Shown in pieces: positions 7,065 through 9,397 of a DNA stretch of 9,397 nucleotides. Within the stretch, counting starts at the first letter, position 1; each line of letters starts with the position of its first letter. The DNA comes from BS150m-G50 sp964501185 [NCBI: uncultured Bacteroidia bacterium] (GTDB taxonomy: Bacteria > CAIWAD01 > BS150m-G50). A program made the position numbers and the translations under genes. The DNA is taken from positions 1 to 9,397 of the forward strand of contig CAZCRT010000062.1 of assembly GCA_964501185.1 (NCBI GenBank). The letters are read 5' to 3'. Below the pieces are notes generated by a model. That model was given only the letters and a program-made list of their open reading frames with translations, searched no databases and was not told the DNA's origin.

Positions 7065-7472
7065 ATGAAACGACCGACACTTATCCTGACAATATTTCTG
7101 TTAGCCACTCTGGCAATGGCCACTCAGGTCATGCAGTTTCGGGGAGTTCTCCTTTCGGAAACATCGGTAGATCTGCAATGGACTGTCGATGATGAAGAAG
7201 GGCTGCAGAGCTTCCAACTGCATCGCTCCCCTGACGGTATCAATTTCGGCCCGATCACAGATCCCATTCCTGCTGATGGCAGCCTCAGCTACTCGCATAT
7301 CGATACCCCGATGGGATTCACCGGAGATGAAACGAGTCGCGTCTATTTTTACGCGCTCTATCTGATTGATCCTGAGGGTAATTCAGTGGCGGGGTGTGAT
7401 CCAATCGAGATCACATTTGAAATTTCAGGTGTTGCTATCACCTGGGGTACGCTGAAAGCGATGTTCCGTTAA
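7065..7472 (+). CDS. small secreted Ig/Fn3-like protein with a C-terminal tail
   Basis: A 135-residue exported protein: signal peptide at 1-19 (KR, hydrophobic core, AMA cut), then one beta-sandwich domain of the fibronectin-III/Ig type (about 25-118). Typical features are VDLQWTVDDEEGLQSFQLHRSPDGINF (split into strands), a D..GSLSYSHID strand, and YFYALYLIDPEGN, the form seen in FCB extracellular proteins where such domains carry C-terminal sorting tails. After the domain comes a short tail, residues 121-135, ending WGTLKAMFR (Trp127, Arg135). The family is not named; the protein may be a cell-surface adhesion or cargo module. AGGA lies 13 bases before the ATG, rather far. A TTGCGT box at 7029-7034 with TATTTT 17 bases later is a possible but weak promoter that would leave almost no leader. 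Confidence 0.6.
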   Translation: MKRPTLILTIFLLATLAMATQVMQFRGVLLSETSVDLQWTVDDEEGLQSFQLHRSPDGINFGPITDPIPADGSLSYSHIDTPMGFTGDETSRVYFYALYLIDPEGNSVAGCDPIEITFEISGVAITWGTLKAMFR

Positions 7473-7481
7473 TTCTTCTAC

Positions 7482-7504
7482 CAGGCTGATCGCCTGATTT
7501 GTTT
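7482..7504 (+). terminator. terminator of the Fn3-like gene
   Basis: CAGGC (7482-7486) and GCCTG (7492-7496) form a perfect 5-bp stem with a TGATC loop, followed by ATTTGTTT. It lies nine bases past the Fn3-like stop and between two convergent genes. The T-tract is interrupted, so strength is moderate. No T-run is present on the minus strand side. Confidence 0.5.
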
Positions 7505-7506
7505 CA

Positions 7507-8184
7507 CTAATTCCATAACCTGTTTTCGATGATCAATATCTCTTCTGCACGTTCACTGCCCAGCATGTCAGTTAACTCCCGGTAGAACTTCTGACGACGC
7601 TGCTGGAATTGCTGATGGAGGATATCTCGTTGATTGATCAGCTCTTCCACAACTTCTGCCGTGTTCTCACCGGTTATATTATCTATCCTGATTTCATTCA
7701 GTTCCTGTTGCCTTCTTATCGCCCGCACATCATGTCTCGCCTGTTCGTAAATTGGAAAGAAGACTTCAGCTTCTGCCGAATTGAGATCGAGTGTAGCCGT
7801 AATTATCTCATTCATATCGAGAGATGAGGTCTCCTCATGATACCGCGGAAAATGCTGCTGGAATTTGTCAGACCGCATTTTCACACCCAGAATAACCAGA
7901 GTGAAGCAGCATCCGATCAATATCCATTTGATCATCCGCATCTTTGGAGTTTCGAGCTTCTTCATACTCTGACGCTGTTTCTTGCCCAGCAGAACGCTCG
8001 CCTGGTGACGCTTACGCTCCGAGTCCTGCTGTTCCAGGTTCTGCAGAGCTTCCCGTGCCCATTCCATCTGTTCCTGGCAGGATGGGCAGTCTAACAGGTG
8101 ACCCTGGACATCCTCCACCACCTCCTGCGAAAGCTCACCGAGAATGTAACTATCCATCAGCTCGCGGCACTGTTCGCAATCCAT
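7507..8184 (-). CDS. zinc-finger anti-sigma factor with a Spy/CpxP-like periplasmic domain
   Basis: The 225-residue protein has three parts. The cytoplasmic N-terminus (1-40) is a zinc-binding anti-sigma (ZAS) domain: Cys3, Cys6, then H29-x3-C33-x2-C36 in HLLDCPSC, with the usual GEL turn at 16-18. A charged linker leads to one membrane segment (about 85-103, WILIGCCFTLVILGVKM). The periplasmic C-terminus (132-220) is mostly helical: LDLNSAEAEVFFPIYEQ resembles the LTxxQ-type repeat of Spy/CpxP chaperone-like sensors, ending in a charged coiled-coil-like stretch. Such proteins normally hold an ECF sigma factor at the membrane until the periplasmic part senses envelope stress. No sigma gene is adjacent. 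Its ATG overlaps the TGA of the porQ-like gene (TGATG), and AGGAGG five bases upstream is coded by the last residues of that gene. The ZAS call is firm; the Spy/CpxP similarity is inference. Confidence 0.85.
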   Translation of the reverse strand: MDCEQCRELMDSYILGELSQEVVEDVQGHLLDCPSCQEQMEWAREALQNLEQQDSERKRHQASVLLGKKQRQSMKKLETPKMRMIKWILIGCCFTLVILGVKMRSDKFQQHFPRYHEETSSLDMNEIITATLDLNSAEAEVFFPIYEQARHDVRAIRRQQELNEIRIDNITGENTAEVVEELINQRDILHQQFQQRRQKFYRELTDMLGSERAEEILIIENRLWN

Positions 8185-9104
8185 CAGAACCTCCTGGTGA
8201 AGGTTATATGATTAACATTTCCCAGTACGCCGAGACTTGTATAGCTATAGTCAAAAAGCCAGTTGCCGCCAATTTTACCACCAAAACCGAAGGTCATTCC
8301 ACGCATTGCCTCGTCCAGGCTTTCCAGCCGGTCACTACCCTGTTCAAACAGATAACCACCACGCAGGGTCCAGCCGACAGGCAGGTAGAAATCAGCCCCC
8401 AGCTGCAACGCTCCCTCAGTTTCACCCAGTATTGTGTAATCAATAAACCAGCGCAGAGGCAGATGGTTAAGACGCTTGGCCAGGCCGGCGCGTAGACGGG
8501 ACGGTAATTCGGTACTGGAGGTATTACTGTATTCGGAGAGTATGAACCCGGCGTTCTGTAGCACCAGCCCCAGATCCCAGCCGCTGTCGCCAAATGAGTA
8601 ACGGCTGCCGAGATCCAGCGTTAAAGCAGTGAGTGTGAAGTTATCGATGCCGGAGTAGATAAGACGGCCGGTTGCGCCCAGATCCAGTTGATGCCAGTGG
8701 TAGGCACTGCTGCCATACAGCATGATTTCCTGAGCTGTGAAACTGCCGGTCTCATTGCCAAATTGATCATAACCATCCAGCTGGCCATAGAGCAGGCTGT
8801 TGATCCCTGCTGCCAGCGGAAATCCGGCATAGTCGCTCAGCGTAGCCGCCACCTGAAACTGATTGATCCCGGTAATCAACCGGTGTGCATAAGAGACCGA
8901 TACCTCTTTTCCTATTGCCGGCAAATTGGCCGGATTGAGTAGCAGGCCCTCCAGGCGATCTTCCCGGGCGATACCGGTCTGTCCGCGTGCGGTAGTAACT
9001 GCATCAGGTGACAGGATCAGAAATTCCAGTGAGGATAGTGCCCGGGCAGTTTGTCCGCTGGTAAGTATAATCGCTAGCAAAGCCAGGGTGGCTGTTTTGA
9101 ACAT
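8184..9104 (-). CDS. porQ: PorQ-like outer-membrane protein (PorV/PorQ family)
   Basis: A 306-residue outer-membrane beta-barrel protein of the PorV/PorQ family; in type IX secretion PorQ is an outer-membrane component that partners with PorZ in surface attachment of cargo. The signal peptide is 1-22 (cut after ARA). Family hallmarks visible: an early alanine/arginine-rich loop (TTARGQTG) with NPA at 57-59, a YG at 106-107 followed by a D..G...GSFTAQE stretch (110-126), an IYSGIDN strand, and LGLVLQNAG (178-186). The C-terminus ends FTRRF with a terminal Phe, as in BAM-recognised barrels. The ATG at 9104 is chosen: it gives a clean signal peptide and has GGA six bases upstream. The ATG at 9131 has no ribosome site and would add nine residues in front of the signal peptide. 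The promoter at 9153-9181 would give a leader of about 42 bases. The gene is coupled to the downstream anti-sigma gene. Confidence 0.72.
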   Translation of the reverse strand: MFKTATLALLAIILTSGQTARALSSLEFLILSPDAVTTARGQTGIAREDRLEGLLLNPANLPAIGKEVSVSYAHRLITGINQFQVAATLSDYAGFPLAAGINSLLYGQLDGYDQFGNETGSFTAQEIMLYGSSAYHWHQLDLGATGRLIYSGIDNFTLTALTLDLGSRYSFGDSGWDLGLVLQNAGFILSEYSNTSSTELPSRLRAGLAKRLNHLPLRWFIDYTILGETEGALQLGADFYLPVGWTLRGGYLFEQGSDRLESLDEAMRGMTFGFGGKIGGNWLFDYSYTSLGVLGNVNHITFTRRF

Positions 9105-9152
9105 AGTGGTTCCGTCAGGCTGAATCGACATTATTGGGAAATACTACCACAT

Positions 9153-9181
9153 ATTGTACTGCCGTCAGAGCAGAATCTCAA
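9153..9181 (-). promoter_or_regulatory. sigma70-like promoter of the porQ/anti-sigma unit
   Basis: Minus strand: TTGAGA (9176-9181) as -35, exactly 17 bases, then TACAAT (9153-9158) as -10, each matching the consensus at five of six positions. It is the best promoter in the window. Transcription would begin near 9146. Confidence 0.6.
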
Positions 9182-9397
9182 TATATACGATGCAAATAAA
9201 TAATGACCCTTTAAACCGTCAATTGAAGCGTCGGCTCATAGCTTCGACCAGAGAGGTATCAATTGAGAACAGATAGATACAGTGTTTCTCTGGTTGGTTG
9301 AGCATTAGATGTCCTTTACGATCCTGTAAGAACTGTATGTCACAGAGTTAACTTCAAAAGTTGTGTATGAGAATGGGCAGCGTTCCTAAATTGTGAG
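9182..9397. other. upstream intergenic stretch with inverted repeats
   Basis: From the porQ promoter to the window end no gene of convincing size is visible on either strand. It holds two adjacent inverted repeats (9225-9245 and 9247-9294), a 28-codon minus-strand ORF (9219-9305) of doubtful reality, and a TTGACG hexamer (9217-9222) that could be a second -35 box but lacks a good -10. The end of a further gene may lie beyond the window edge. Confidence 0.6.
9225..9294. repeat. two adjacent inverted repeats
   Basis: The larger repeat has perfect 8-base outer arms, ACCAGAGA (9247-9254) and TCTCTGGT (9287-9294), and perfect 5-base inner arms, GTATC (9256-9260) and GATAC (9276-9280), around a 15-base loop. 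Next to it, GAAGC (9225-9229) and GCTTC (9241-9245) enclose 11 bases. Both could be hairpins in RNA, or protein-binding sites in DNA upstream of the porQ promoter. No T-run follows on either strand, so they are not intrinsic terminators. Confidence 0.5.

Noticed and set aside
9105-9131. Earlier ATG start for the PorQ-like protein
   Set aside because: No ribosome site precedes it and it would place nine polar residues before an otherwise clean signal peptide.

Overview
The window looks like an ordinary chromosomal segment of an uncultured Gram-negative bacterium, most likely from or near the Bacteroidota/FCB superphylum. The evidence is a PorQ-like outer-membrane protein, a protein resembling the DUF4835/PorD family, a short secreted Ig/Fn3-like protein of the kind common in FCB secretomes, and two further predicted outer-membrane barrels. 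Shine-Dalgarno sequences are clear in front of most genes and sigma70-like promoters can be read, which argues against a classical Bacteroidota species. The phylum cannot be fixed from this sequence alone. No mobile element, CRISPR array, rRNA or integrase was seen.

Left part (1-3897), all on the minus strand: a promoter at 3969-3996 drives a PAP2 lipid phosphatase gene whose stop overlaps the start of a YacP-type NYN ribonuclease gene (ATGA). A short hairpin plus T-run then separates this pair from lon. The lon protease has a TTG start, a good ribosome site and a leader with two strong inverted repeats. A tRNA-Lys(UUU) gene lies at the window edge.

Middle part (4046-7472): two overlapping minus-strand genes encode probable outer-membrane beta-barrel proteins. 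The second shows pattern similarity to the barrel part of ComEA-like helix-hairpin-helix outer-membrane proteins but lacks the DNA-binding part. Divergently, 37 bp away, lies the PorD-like gene on the plus strand. It is followed by a 135-residue secreted Ig/Fn3-like protein with a distinctive C-terminal tail.

Right part (7507-9397), minus strand: a good promoter at 9153-9181 precedes a porQ-like gene translationally coupled (TGATG) to an anti-sigma factor gene. The anti-sigma protein has a zinc-finger head, one membrane segment and a Spy/CpxP-like helical periplasmic domain, but no sigma factor gene is beside it. The last 215 bases hold two adjacent inverted repeats and at most a tiny ORF.

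Functionally the window mixes housekeeping genes (protein quality control, RNA decay, cell-envelope lipid recycling) with envelope/secretion genes. The most interesting material is the scattered T9SS-associated families, the porQ/anti-sigma coupling, and the overlapping barrel pair.
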